Assembly (NCBI GenBank): GCA_032871835.1
Contig: CM065300.1
Coordinates: 71,373,192-71,437,191 of the forward strand
Source: Dipteronia dyeriana
Lineage: Eukaryota; Streptophyta; Magnoliopsida; Sapindales; Sapindaceae
Length of the DNA: 64,000 nt
Direction: 5' to 3'
Of the stretch, positions 47,778-57,986 are shown piece after piece (positions within the stretch are counted from its first letter, which is position 1; each line of letters begins with the position of its first letter). The position numbers and the translations under genes were made by a program. The notes beneath the pieces were generated by a model. The model had not been told where the DNA came from, ran no database searches, and saw nothing but the letters and a program-made list of their open reading frames with translations.

Positions 47778-48496
47778 CAAGTTTAAACAGAGGACGTGGT
47801 GGCCGAAGCCCTGGTGGCAGAGGCTCCATTAGACCTGAATCATCTGACAAAAGCATTGACTTATCAATATCAACTTAGCATTCCTCCCCAAGAGGGAGCA
47901 ATAAAGACAAATATGCAATCTCCCTAATATCTCAGCCCAGATCACCCCATCAACTACCTATCCAATTCCCCCATTTGCCTCATACTAGGCCTTCCTCCAG
48001 TAGAAGCCCAAGTCAAAGTCCTATTCATACAACAAATATTTTTTCTCCTTTGACAAGTGACAGCAGTTCTTTTAAAACTATAACCTCATCCAAAATCAGC
48101 CCTCATTCTATTAAACAAGAAAAAATATTAGCCCAGACACAGAGCTCACAATCAGCCTTACCAATCATAAATTACCTGACTTATTCTTACATCAACAAAC
48201 CTTTCTTTGATCGGTTTTGTGCTATGGAAGAATGTTTTCTTCATGACCAATATTTTAAGGAGCCTAAAAAACTTACGGATGTTATTATTAACCCGCTGTT
48301 TGGTAGGATTCTTGAAGACTTATCTAAGAGACATATATTTTATGAATTCATTTTAGTTGACACTGATTCAATTTTTATATCAGACGTTTTTGACAAAATA
48401 GACAAAGAAAGACTCAGTTTTTCCAATTTTAAGTTTATTTCGAATGCTCTGCGAAGCATAACTTTCCTCTCTTATTCCCACTCTGTAAATTTCTGA
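47774..48496 (+). pseudogene. Second ORF of the pararetrovirus, one in-frame stop
   Basis: Its ATG (47774) overlaps the TGA of the polyprotein in ATGA, an arrangement that suggests coupled translation. It begins with a Gly/Arg-rich stretch, has a TAG at 47876-47878, a long Ser/Pro-rich part and a more structured C-terminal half (from about 48150). It is 241 codons up to TGA 48494-48496. I recognise no domain. ORFs of unknown function in this place are known from some endogenous caulimovirids. The strong conservation of the frame apart from one stop suggests that it was a real gene. Confidence 0.6.
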
Positions 48497-49664
48497 ATCA
48501 TAAATAATTGTTATATTATATAATATATAAGGTAAAATTTAAAAGTAACCATAAAATTAAGGGTTTTACTATTTTTACCTGAATTAACAATTTTATTGTT
48601 TCTACCAAAAAATCCACAATTGAGACAAATGTACCCTTCAGTCAAAATAAATTAATAACTTAATAACTTAATAACTTATTTATTTATTTTTATTTTTTAA
48701 AACTAATTTTCTGTATAATTTTTTTCTCTATTTTTTTTCTTCTTTTTCCTGTTTCCAGACCTCCATCTTCTTCTTCTTCTTCTTTTTTCCGGACCTCCAT
48801 CTTCTTCTTCTTCTTCTACAATTTTTGTTTGCCCTTGTGTGTGTTTAATTGATTTACAAATGGCCTTACCCTGATATGCCTAATTGATTTTCTATGGTGT
48901 GTTTAATTGATTTACACTTGATTTTGCCCTGATGTGTTTAATTGGGTTGTCATGTTGTGTTTAATTGGTTTGCACCTATTGTGTTTAATTGATCTGTCAT
49001 GATATGTTTAATTGATATGTTATGGTGTGTTTAATTTTTTTACACCTGATGTGTTTAATTGGTTGGTCTGATGTGTTTAAAGAAATCTAGAAAATTTTAA
49101 TCTGGAAAAAATTTCAGATTTGAATGGATTTAGAAATTTTCCAAATTTCTTCGTACAAAATAAATTAAAAATCTCTTACTAAAAAAAAAAAAACTAAAAC
49201 TAAAAAACCATTAAAGAGATTTGGATTTTTTTTTTATTTTTTTTTTAATTAATCCTATTAGATTAGATTGAATTCTTGGCACCATTACCCTTTGCCATTT
49301 GGTGTGAGCTTGTCAATTGAAATTAAGAAATTAGAAGGGGAAAATTACGTTTTAGACACGAGCCGAGCTTTGACAAAATTGTCTAATCAGAGGGACTAAT
49401 ATTGAGAATTGTTGTGTGCAGTGCCAATCAGGCATCACATATTCACATGTTTGGTTCCAGAGTACAAGACCATCCAAATCCTCCAGAAGCAGTCTATCAT
49501 CTCTTACATGAATATTATTTCAGATGGCCGTGATGATTCATGATTGGCCGTTAAATCCACAAAAACCAACTCAACTTTTTCTGTCTGATGATGTTCACAT
49601 TTTCTATGTTTTGATCAGTAAATCCATTTTTTATTTTTATTTTTTGGTTTTGTTCCTTCTTGTA
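48497..49664. other. Spacer between the viral remnant and the ATL gene
   Basis: AT-rich. A duplicated CTCCATCTTCTTCTTC stretch lies at 48757-48819 and a GTTTAATTG tandem repeat at 48836-49082. From about 49260 to the TATA box the DNA is unique and should hold the promoter of the ATL gene. I see no certain transcription-factor site. Confidence 0.5.
48836..49082 (+). repeat. Degenerate GTGTTTAATTG tandem repeat
   Basis: About ten copies of a TGTGTTTAATTGRTTT core at spacings of about 20-40 bp, with variable linkers (TACACCTGA, CATGATA and similar). It lies about 0.6 kb upstream of the TATA box of the ATL gene. Confidence 0.8.
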
Positions 49665-49674
49665 CTATAAATAG
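49665..49674 (+). promoter_or_regulatory. TATA box of the ATL43-like gene
   Basis: CTATAAATAG, a consensus plant TATA box. Transcription would start at about 49697-49707, and the 5' leader would be about 125-130 bases to the ATG at 49830. Confidence 0.75.
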
Positions 49675-49722
49675 ATTATAATAAAGGAAAAAAAAAACAA
49701 AAAAATCGAGGTTGTTAATTAC

Positions 49723-49851
49723 ATGCCTTTGTGGTCTCATCTTGTTTGTATGTATTGCGTAAACTCATCTCCCATAATCTCTCACCGGAACCTCATTTTC
49801 CGACTAAAGTTCCAATATACCGTCACGACATGGCTGTTTTCAAGCCTCTAA
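49723..49851 (+). other. Upstream ORF overlapping the ATL start codon
   Basis: ATG 49723 opens a frame of 42 codons that ends with TAA at 49849-49851, 22 bases into the ATL coding region in another frame. A second ATG in the same frame is at 49750. If transcription starts about 30 bases after the TATA box, ribosomes meet this ATG first. The peptide itself has no recognisable motif; any effect would be by blocking initiation at 49830. Confidence 0.45.
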
Positions 49852-51176
49852 CACAAACCCCTTCCTGGGTTTTCTTTCTCTTCTTCATCTGCTTCGTCTT
49901 CCTCGTCAAACCTTCCTTTGGAGATATTGGCGATATAGCCACAACAAACAATCCATCTCCGTCACCACCTGCTCCGCCTCCGCCTCCGCCTTATGAAGAA
50001 GAACTAGACACCTCACCATTCAAGCCAAGCGCAGCCGTCATAGTAGGCGTTTTAACCACCATGTTCTCTATAACCTTCCTTCTTCTTCTTTACGCCAAGC
50101 ACTGCAAAAATGGAACCCTCGTCATTTACAGTACCAATCACGCAGGCGGCGTTCCACCTCCCTCCTCCACCTCTGCGAGAAAAAACTCCGGCATAGACAG
50201 GACGGTGATCGAGTCACTTCCATTGTTCAGATTCGGGTCTCTCCGTGGCCAAAAAGATGGGCTTGAATGCGCCGTTTGTTTAACAAGATTCGATCCAACA
50301 GAGGTTTTAAGATTATTGCCCAAATGCAAACATGCATTTCATGTCGAATGTGTTGATACTTGGCTGGATTCTCATTCTACTTGTCCACTTTGTCGATACC
50401 GAGTTGACCCAGAAGACATTCTCTTGATACAACAAGACGTCAACATTTTTCATCCTGCAGAGAGCCAACAGAGAGAGGATCTGGATTTGGAGGAGAGCCC
50501 TGTAAAAAACTTGACTGAGTCAGACCCGGCCGAGTTGGACCCGGGTTTTCGACGAGTTTCAGGTAGACACTCGTCAGCTGGAGTTACCGGTACCGGTACT
50601 GAGGAGGAGTTGAGTTGTTTGCACGATACGACGTCGTCTAGGAGGTCACTTGACAGCGTTAGATTTACGAAGAATGAGTCGGTTGCCGTCGGATGCTTTG
50701 ACCGTCCCAGAAAAGACGGGCTATTGTTAACGGATGGATTGATAGCAGAAAGGAAGAAGAGTTTCGAGCGGAGATTTGAGCACCGGATAATAATATCCGG
50801 TGGGTTCCACCAAAGGTGGAGCGACGTACAGCCGTTAGATCTGTTGTATCTACGGTCAGAAATGATCATCAGTGATAGCCATAGCCATAGAATTTCATTG
50901 GGATCGTCAGTTAATAGGAAACAACAGCAACGTCACAGTCACAGTAACGTAAATGAAACCAATAATAGTGGTACTGGTGGTGGCAGTAGTGTAATTAAGA
51001 CGAGAAGTGTGTCGGACATCACGGGGCCTGGCAGGTTTTCGAGCAGAGAGAGTAATGGTGGTGGCATTAACAGGAATCATAATAGACAGCAACAGGCAGG
51101 GCTTGTATCCAGATGGTTGGCTTGGATGTCAACACGGTCCCAATCACAGACAGCTGTACGGTCGGATCATAATTAA
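49830..51176 (+). CDS. RING-H2 finger protein, ATL43-like E3 ubiquitin ligase
   Basis: Intronless, 448 codons. The ATL family are membrane-bound E3 ligases that pass ubiquitin from an E2 to substrates, often in stress and hormone responses. From ATG 49830: a signal peptide (1 to about 30, WVFFLFFICFVFLV); a proline-rich stretch (PSPPAPPPPPP); a transmembrane helix at about 68-92 (AAVIVGVLTTMFSITFLLLLY); the family's GLD motif at about 121-146 (GIDRTVIESLPLFRFG); and the RING-H2 at 147-188, CAVC...CKHAFH...CPLC with the conserved Pro (LLPKC) and Trp (DTWLD). The long Ser/Arg-rich tail is not conserved in the family. Sequence and length fit the ATL42/ATL43 branch. The frame also reads upstream to 49731 without an ATG, so 49830 is the start. 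It is the only intact cellular gene here. Confidence 0.92.
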   Translation: MAVFKPLTQTPSWVFFLFFICFVFLVKPSFGDIGDIATTNNPSPSPPAPPPPPPYEEELDTSPFKPSAAVIVGVLTTMFSITFLLLLYAKHCKNGTLVIYSTNHAGGVPPPSSTSARKNSGIDRTVIESLPLFRFGSLRGQKDGLECAVCLTRFDPTEVLRLLPKCKHAFHVECVDTWLDSHSTCPLCRYRVDPEDILLIQQDVNIFHPAESQQREDLDLEESPVKNLTESDPAELDPGFRRVSGRHSSAGVTGTGTEEELSCLHDTTSSRRSLDSVRFTKNESVAVGCFDRPRKDGLLLTDGLIAERKKSFERRFEHRIIISGGFHQRWSDVQPLDLLYLRSEMIISDSHSHRISLGSSVNRKQQQRHSHSNVNETNNSGTGGGSSVIKTRSVSDITGPGRFSSRESNGGGINRNHNRQQQAGLVSRWLAWMSTRSQSQTAVRSDHN

Positions 51177-51670
51177 ACAATTTTGTCTTTTTTCTCTCTT
51201 TTTAATGTGAAATTATTATTTTACAACTACCACACAAATCCTGTCTAGATTAAACGATGGCGACGGAAGAAGGAAGAAGAAGGGATGTATCATGTATATG
51301 ACTATATTCCAGACAGACAACCACTGATAGTCTAATACCAAAGCAAGCTCGTCGATCGAAGAATAGTTTTTTTTTTCAATTTCATTCTTTAGATCAACTT
51401 TCAACTTTGAAGGGGTAGTTTAGTAACTTTAACTATTGTTGATGAGAAGCATGCATGGTGCATCATTTGCTACATTGATATTCAAAGAATTATCAGTTTA
51501 GTCATTAACTTTTGGTGATTAATCAACTTTTTAAGTATGTTTTTTTTTTAGGATCCTTGATCCCTTACTTTTTTAAAATACATCAAATTCGTCTTTTTGA
51601 TTAGAAATTTACGGTCAAAGGTGACTGAATATGCAAATTGGTGTTTTTACCCTTAACTTAAATTAAATAA
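51177..51670. other. 3' flank of the ATL gene
   Basis: T-rich 3' region without a clear AATAAA signal close to the stop. From about 51490 (TTTAGTCATTAACTTTTGG) it resembles the ends of Mutator-like MITEs, but no partner end was fixed. No gene. Confidence 0.4.
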
Positions 51671-51678
51671 TTTAAAAG

Positions 51679-52405
51679 TAGAGATGTGTATTTTCGGTTT
51701 GGTTTGAGTTGAAACTCAATATCAAACCAAATCAATATGTATCGGTTTGACTATATTTTAATCAAAACCAAACCAATTTGATTTGTAAAACCGATTCAAC
51801 CCAAACCAAAAAAAAGTCGGGTTGATTTTGTTTTATTTAACGGTTTAGGTTTGAACCTAAAAATCATTTTTTGTATTATTATAAAAAAATTATTTAAATA
51901 TCAAAGTATTAAATATAAGTGTTATTTAATTATTTTAAAATTTTAAAATATTATGTAATTAACAAATTAATAATGAAAGGTATCACAACAGAAAAATAAA
52001 AAATAAAACATAAAAATACTAATATTCTAAAATACATTGGAAGTGATGAGTAACTGTATTTTATTTATTTTATATAATATAAAATAAACAAGAGTAGTAC
52101 GGTACCAAATGGTTGATGATAATAAATGAGAAGAAAAAAAACTTATGTATATGAGAAGCAAATACGTATAAATAAAAGTTATAAAACCCCAGGAAATGTG
52201 AATTTGATTTTATTAAATATATGGGTTGGTTTGAGTTATATGGATTTTATTTTTAGCAACCTAAACCAAACTCATCTTTGATCGGTTTGTTAAATTACAA
52301 ACCGATTAATAAATTGTTTATATGTGAAAACGAACCAACCCATAAAGTTTGGGTTGGGTTGGGTTAACGGGTTGGTTCAGTTTTAAGGTTTTTTGTGCAC
52401 CCCTA
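51679..52405. mobile_element. hAT-type MITE rich in GGTTTGGTTT words
   Basis: The left end is TAGAGATGTGTATTTT; the right end, in complement, is TAGGGGTGCACAAAAAA. The flanks TTTAAAAG (51671-51678) and TTTAAAAA (52406-52413) are an 8-bp duplication with one change. It is 727 bp. CGGTTTGGTTTG near the left end and AACCAACCC-like words near the right end form subterminal repeats, as in other hAT elements. No transposase. Confidence 0.8.
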
Positions 52406-52413
52406 TTTAAAAA

Positions 52414-53873
52414 GTATGATTTTACCCTTTAAATTTATAGTTTTTACAATTTAATCTGACTTGTAATCCAATCAAAATATGACATGTGTCATTAACATTT
52501 TAAAGTTTTAATTTGAAAATTGTTAAATACAAATGAAAATCTGAATTTCATTCGTATAGCTGGAAAAACTTTAAAATAAATCATATTAATTAGATATAAA
52601 TTAATTAACTAAAACCATCAAACCTAACCTAGATTTTATCTCCTTATTTCGTCTTCTTTAACCTTTCCTAAAAGCCCAACCCAGAAATTCAAACAAAATA
52701 CAAAATTCTTTCTTACATTTTCTCACCACTCAAACACAATCCAATTTTTTTTTAACCAAATTCTAGGAACAAAAATCAAAAATCAATTCTACAAACCTAA
52801 GTTGGATTTTAAAGAGATAATTACAAAAATAGAGATATATTGAAAATGAAAAAAGATTTTTTTGTTTTTAATTTCTCTTTTAAAAAATCAAATCTCCCAA
52901 GTCCCAAATTCAGGTGACGGTGATGCTTGCGCGTGGCAGAGTCAGGAGTCTCAGCTGGAGCCTCATGGCGACGTCCAGAATTCGACAGTGTGATTGGGAA
53001 CTGCATGAACGTCGTCGACCAAACCAGTAGAGGACCAACACTGATTCTCTTCTTCTCTCTCTCTGCTCCTCTTTTGTTATTCGAACCGAAATCACACTCA
53101 CAGGTCAAAACAAAGACGTCGAATCCATCAACAGAGTTTTGGTTCATTCGTTAGTCAACTGTTAGTCCAACTTAACAGTACCATGATTATTTTTATCTTT
53201 AAACATAAAAACATACCACTTGTCAATTATTATTTAGTAACACATTCTAAACTAAAATACAAACACATTTATACCTTTTTATATCTAAACACACTTAAAA
53301 AGTTGATCTTTCATCTGAAGTTAGGTACCAAACTTATAATTCCTCTTGGTATTCTTTTATATTGACGGTGCTTTTTGTAATTTTGGATTAATAGATTTTG
53401 TATTCTAAAAACAATTTAAAAAAGATGCTTGTCAGCCAAAAGAAAAACTTCCATAGGCGGTTCCACCACCATCAGCTGTGGAGCCGTGAGACATACCGGT
53501 GATAAAAGGCAACGTGGCAATAAACTCAAACAAGTGTCACATGGCACAGTTAATCAAGTAAAGAATTTATTTTGACTATTTTGGATTCTAGTTTAAATAA
53601 TTCTGTCAAAATGTGCCCGCCTGGCTCCATAAGGCACTGACCCGTTGAGGTCTGGCCGGCTAAACGGGCATTGCAGTGCTTTGCCGGGCACAACATGATA
53701 ATAAATATGGGGGCACGGCACGACCCGAATGGGCCGTGCCCAACTTCCCGTAGGTCTTAATAAATCGATCCATCAAATCAGGTTTTTTTTTTAAGTTTTA
53801 TTTTTTAAATTGTTAAGTATTAAATTTATTTGTTATAATATTATTTTAACAATTTAATTTATATATTTATATT
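52414..53873. other. Unassigned DNA with a GC-rich foldback
   Basis: The patch 52905-53150 is richer in GC, and a frame of 108 codons lies on the minus strand (52821-53147). It shows no motif and ends in a homopolymer-rich part, so I do not call it a gene. At 53607-53760 a GC-rich stretch contains GGGCACGGC...GCCGTGCCC (53712-53742), a foldback like the ends of hAT-type elements. The rest is AT-rich. Confidence 0.4.
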
Positions 53874-54782
53874 TGTTGACGGTGATTTTTGAATCATGTA
53901 GGATTGATTGCGCGTTTACCAAGTTATTTTAAATTGACAACAATGTTATAAGAAAGATAGGAAAATGTAGAGTATGTAAACACAAATTTACATGGTAAAA
54001 TCTTAAGGCGGGGAAACATCCACGGTTACCTGGAACGACGAGAAAAAATCACTATGATGAAATTGTTACACACTCTATTATTTTCTTTCTTGTCATATCT
54101 CTTTTTTTTTTTGTCTATATGTGTATCTTTTTTCATGTGTTGTTATCTCTCTTTCTATAATGAGATTATGAGTATATTTTTATATGCATAGAAACTCAAT
54201 CCTTGTTATACAGATAAGGAAATGTGGTGATGTTTAATTAGGATTGGTTACTTGTTGAAGTCCTCTTTGCATTCTTTCTTGTTTCAGAGATCTTGTACAT
54301 TGAATTAGAAACTTCGGAGGATTCTGGTTGAATAGTCCGTTTAGGACTTATTTCTGATTGGTGCGCAATCTTCTAGAAGAACCGAGTTATTAATTGATAT
54401 GGACTCTCTGATATGTAGGAGGAAATAGTAATATTTTCCTTATTGGAATGTGGTTCTAGATTCATTGTTTGAGTAAGATCATTCTTTTTCGTATTTGATT
54501 GGTAGTTGCCTTTAATATCTCTCATGCGTTGTTTAACTGAGTAATCATATAATCCCGACTAGACCTTTTTTGTCCCGATCAGATGGTCTTTACCCGATTA
54601 GGTTGTCTCTACCCGATCAGTTAGTTTTCCCAACCATCTTATGTAATCTCGACTGGGCACTGAGATTAACTATTAATTGCCTTGGGTTGATCTTCCATGA
54701 CTCTTGTGACGTGACATATCTAATCACCTTGTTTTTAGGTGATCATGCTGACTTGTCATGCTACCAAAAAATCCCTATAACA
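53874..54782 (-). repeat. 3' LTR of the gypsy element
   Basis: On the plus strand it reads TGTTGACGGTG to CTATAACA, collinear with 57987-58893 and related to 63009-63925. It holds several CCCGATCAG words (54576-54626). Confidence 0.85.
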
Positions 54783-54795
54783 ATACCCCCTCAAA
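54783..54795 (-). other. Polypurine tract of the gypsy element
   Basis: On the minus strand TTTGAGGGGGTAT stands directly before the LTR start TGTTATAGGG. The element at the right edge has TTTAAGGGGGTAT in the same place. Confidence 0.8.
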
Positions 54796-54989
54796 TCCAC
54801 GAGACGAGCTCTTGGCGGACCAACGGAGGAGATTTGAATATTTTTTCCTTTGGTTTTTTGGCGTTTATGATCTTATTGTTCTAACCCGATCAAATATCTT
54901 ATTAAACTGATCAATTTTTGTTGCTAAGCTGATCAAGTATCTTATTAAACCGATCAGTCTTAGACTCCTTGAGTTTTTTTTTGCTCCCT

Positions 54990-55270
54990 CATAGCTGAAC
55001 CGGTCGGTGTCTCGGCTCTCTACTCAGGATAATTCCCAACCCTCTTGTTTTTTTTTTAAATCGATTCGGTCAATGTCCTGATTACTTGTTCGGGATAATT
55101 TTCAACCGTTTTAATTCGATCGGTATCGCAACGTTTCACTCAGAGTAATTCCTAGCCGTCTTGATTCGGTCGGTATCCCGACTTTTTGCTAAAGATAATT
55201 CCCGATCGTCCTGATTCGGTTGATATCCCGGCTTTTCGCTCAGGATAATTTCCAACCGTCTTGATTCTTG
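54990..55270. repeat. Degenerate 55-65-bp tandem repeat in the gypsy element
   Basis: Five copies of a unit with TTCGGTCGGTATCCCG, then TTGCTCAGGATAATTCCC, then ACCGTCTTGA. They lie between gag and the 3' LTR, where pol would normally be. Copies differ mainly by single-base changes. Confidence 0.8.
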
Positions 55271-55789
55271 AGCCAAGAGGTGTTCTGGGAACCTTGTCTC
55301 ATTTTCCCTGTTTTTTCCGTGTAAACAATTCACCAAGGATGTCTCTCGGTTTTGTCTGCTTACAAGGGTTTGCCCGAATCATTAGTACATTATTAACATA
55401 GCCGAATGCATCTCACTAAGTTTTCCCTGGTAGCATACCTGAGTGTTGTTTCCTAGTAAGACCGGTATCTCGGGGTGGTCTGATTGCTGACAATGCTTTA
55501 TATGCACCCAGTCAGTTCGGCAGGCACGTCAGGCCTCTAACACCTGACTTCTCAACCTTTCAGGAACTTTCACCCACCATGGCATGTGTCAGTGCTTTAT
55601 CTTTGATAACAAATATGATTATAAAAAATTGAACACCGTTATTGTCTTCTTTATTAATTGATTTGAAATTTAATAACATCAAAATACCAAAAATATTTAG
55701 AAAAGCTAAAAATAAAAAACAAACTAAAAATATCTTAAACAATTGAAAGCAACTAAGCTATCTCTCTCAAGAGATTGTTTTTTTTTTAA

Positions 55790-57612
55790 GACTAAGTTCC
55801 GTCATCCATGAGCTTATGTTGTGCAGGGTCCTCAAAAGATAGTGTTGATCGTCCCTTCATCGCTGCCTCAACTCGGGCTTCGTTTTTTATTTATTTATGA
55901 TTTTCCATTGGCTGATCGTTCCAGTGGGGAGCCTTCTACAGATCATCTATCCTTTTAAGAATTAAATCTTTGAGGTGACCCTTACTGATGAGTGTCTTGA
56001 TGTGATCTCTAAGTTGGTAGCATTTTGATGTGTCATGACCACTTTCCATGTGAAACCTGCAGTATTTTGTCATGTCTCTTCGGGTTTAGGTTGACTGTCT
56101 AAGATGATATTTGACTAGCTTCTGGTCTTCTACGATCACCAGAATTTCCTCTTGTCTCTTGATGAGGGGTGTATAATTGGTGTAATGACCATGTAACTTT
56201 TTATCGTTCCGACTGTTTCTATGATTATCAACCCGACAGTCATCTTGATTCCCGTCACCCTCCTAGTGATCACCCTTCTTGTTCTTTACATAGCCATCAC
56301 TTGTTTTGGCGTTCTCCCCGGGGTGACCCCCGTGCACATAACTACCCTCCTGAGCCAACTCCTCTTCTTCAGTCATTGTGTAACTGCTTGCCACATCCAT
56401 CAAGTCGGCATATGTATTTGGGCATTCCCTCATTAAATGGAAGGAAGCCGACCCTTCTGTAGGTTCTTGGTGAAAGCAGCCACCACAACCTCATCATTGG
56501 GATTATGGATCCCTGACACTTAATGAGAGAACCTTTTCAAGTAATCTTTTAATGATTTGTTCTTTCCCTGTTTAAGGGTGGTGATATGAGTTATTGATTT
56601 CCTCTTTTGTATATTTTTCAAGAATTGTCATGAGAAAGCCTGGGTCAATTCTCAGAAATTCCTGATTGTTCCTTGAGGGAGCCTTCCAAACCACTTAGAC
56701 CTTAAGTCCCCGAGCGTTTATGGAAATGTCAAGCATAACAATGGGTCATTATAAGCATATTGTGCCATCGCACTTCAAAAACGCCCAACATATTCTTTCG
56801 GATCCGTGTTTGTTTTAAATTGCTCAACCTGAGGTATTCTGAATCTTTTTGGGAATTGGGTTTGGAGAATGCTGTTCACGAAGGGGCTTTTGAAATTATA
56901 GTCCAGTAAATCTTTAAGCCCCTAGCGATGTTCTAATGCTTCTACCTTTTGGGTTAATTTTTGTATCAGGATAGCTCGCTTATCTTCTGGCTCGTTATCC
57001 ATTCCCGATCGCTGCTAGTCGATGGGCCATTGGAATCTTTAAGAAGACTTGCCCCTTCGGAGTGTTCTACGGGGGTGGCTGGTCGCTGTCATCTGACGAG
57101 CTAGATCGATCCCGCCTATGAACATCTCTGCGGATCTTTTCTGGCTTAAATTCCGCTTGATACCAGTCTTGCCAATCTCGTCCGCTAATTCTTTCATCTT
57201 CTCTTTGGGACTGTTCCCCCTTTCTGTGGTGATCCACCATTTCTCTACTAGTTTTACGTGGTGCCCCTAGGGTCACATCCACTATTCCAGAATGCACATT
57301 GGGGTCTTGGGACACCACAAGTGTAAACAATTGATATGGCGAGGTTAGATTAACAGTTACTGTTATACTGATTACTTGTCTAGTGCCGTCTTTAATGACT
57401 CTCCGCAAGGACTCTTGGACCTATTTAAATGTATTTGGAAAAATTCTTAAAAGAGCATTTGTGGAGGTTATCACAGCTTGACCAGTTGAGGTTGGAGTCA
57501 CTAAGGACAGGCTTTCTCCAACAGTGTTGGCATTTTTTGGGTCAAAGTTGTTACCAGCATGTAGGGTACCAACATCATTCGGAGACTGGCTTTCATCTCT
57601 GCTGTTTGTCAT
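55790..57612 (-). pseudogene. gag: Gypsy gag, broken
   Basis: Begins at the ATG on the minus strand at 57612 (MTNSRDESQSPNDVG). A stop near 57423 is followed by an open part (57408-57067). After this the capsid domain of the Retrotrans_gag type is readable in several frames: RLPQGTIRNF, LKQGKNKSLKDYL, NPNDEVVVAAFTKNLQKGRLPF. Near 56013-56062 comes a Cys/His cluster (CRFHMESGHDTSKC followed by QLRDHIKTLI), the zinc-finger form typical of Tat-like gypsy gag. Stops and frameshifts occur throughout. Usual Tat gag length is similar, so the gag was complete once. Confidence 0.75.
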
Positions 57613-57966
57613 GTTGTTGTTTCACGATTTCTCTTTTGTTAGAACTCTGTTTGTGAATTCACTCACTTGCGTATATGCTGACGCTGATGCAACAGATAAT
57701 CCACCCATAGCACTCTATTTTTTTTTGGGCTTGCTAGAGTGTCTCAGTGTTTCGTCTGTTTATGTTGTAATTGCCGAGATGCTCTTGATTTTTATGGATG
57801 TGACCCATTGTGATAACTCCACTTTGAAGCTTTGATTATTGTTTTCACAATATTCTTCCTCTGGATTTGGTTAAGGCCGCAACTCTTACTACGAGTTCTG
57901 TAGTAGATCAACATCATAATTTCTTCTGCGGTATGTTCATGAGGGTTCTTCAAAGTTAAGTTCTAC

Positions 57967-57984
57967 CCCGTCCTTCTAGTGCCA
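57967..57984 (-). other. Primer-binding-site candidate of the gypsy element
   Basis: On the minus strand TGGCACTAGAAGGACGGG starts two bases after the LTR end. It starts with TGG, the complement of a tRNA CCA end. I did not identify the tRNA. Confidence 0.6.
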
Positions 57985-57986
57985 GT

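Larger units (their letters stand above)
42916..48496 (+). mobile_element. Endogenous pararetrovirus remnant (Caulimoviridae)
   Basis: The order is coat protein with zinc knuckle, aspartic protease, reverse transcriptase and RNase H in one polyprotein, with no integrase and no LTRs, followed by a second ORF with a four-base overlap. This is the plan of plant pararetroviruses, here closest in layout to Florendovirus- or Petuvirus-like members (assignment by layout only). The movement-protein part expected upstream is not seen; the remnant begins next to the Mutator-like element. Frameshifts and in-frame stops are spread over all parts, so it is an old, inactive copy. Confidence 0.8.

Noticed and set aside
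49731..49829. N-terminal extension of the ATL protein by 33 codons
   Set aside because: The extension starts at GTG, has no ATG in frame, and the signal peptide starts properly at the ATG 49830.
52821..53147. 108-codon minus-strand frame in a GC-richer patch
   Set aside because: No recognisable domain, an overlapping frame in another register, and a homopolymer-rich end. No promoter evidence.
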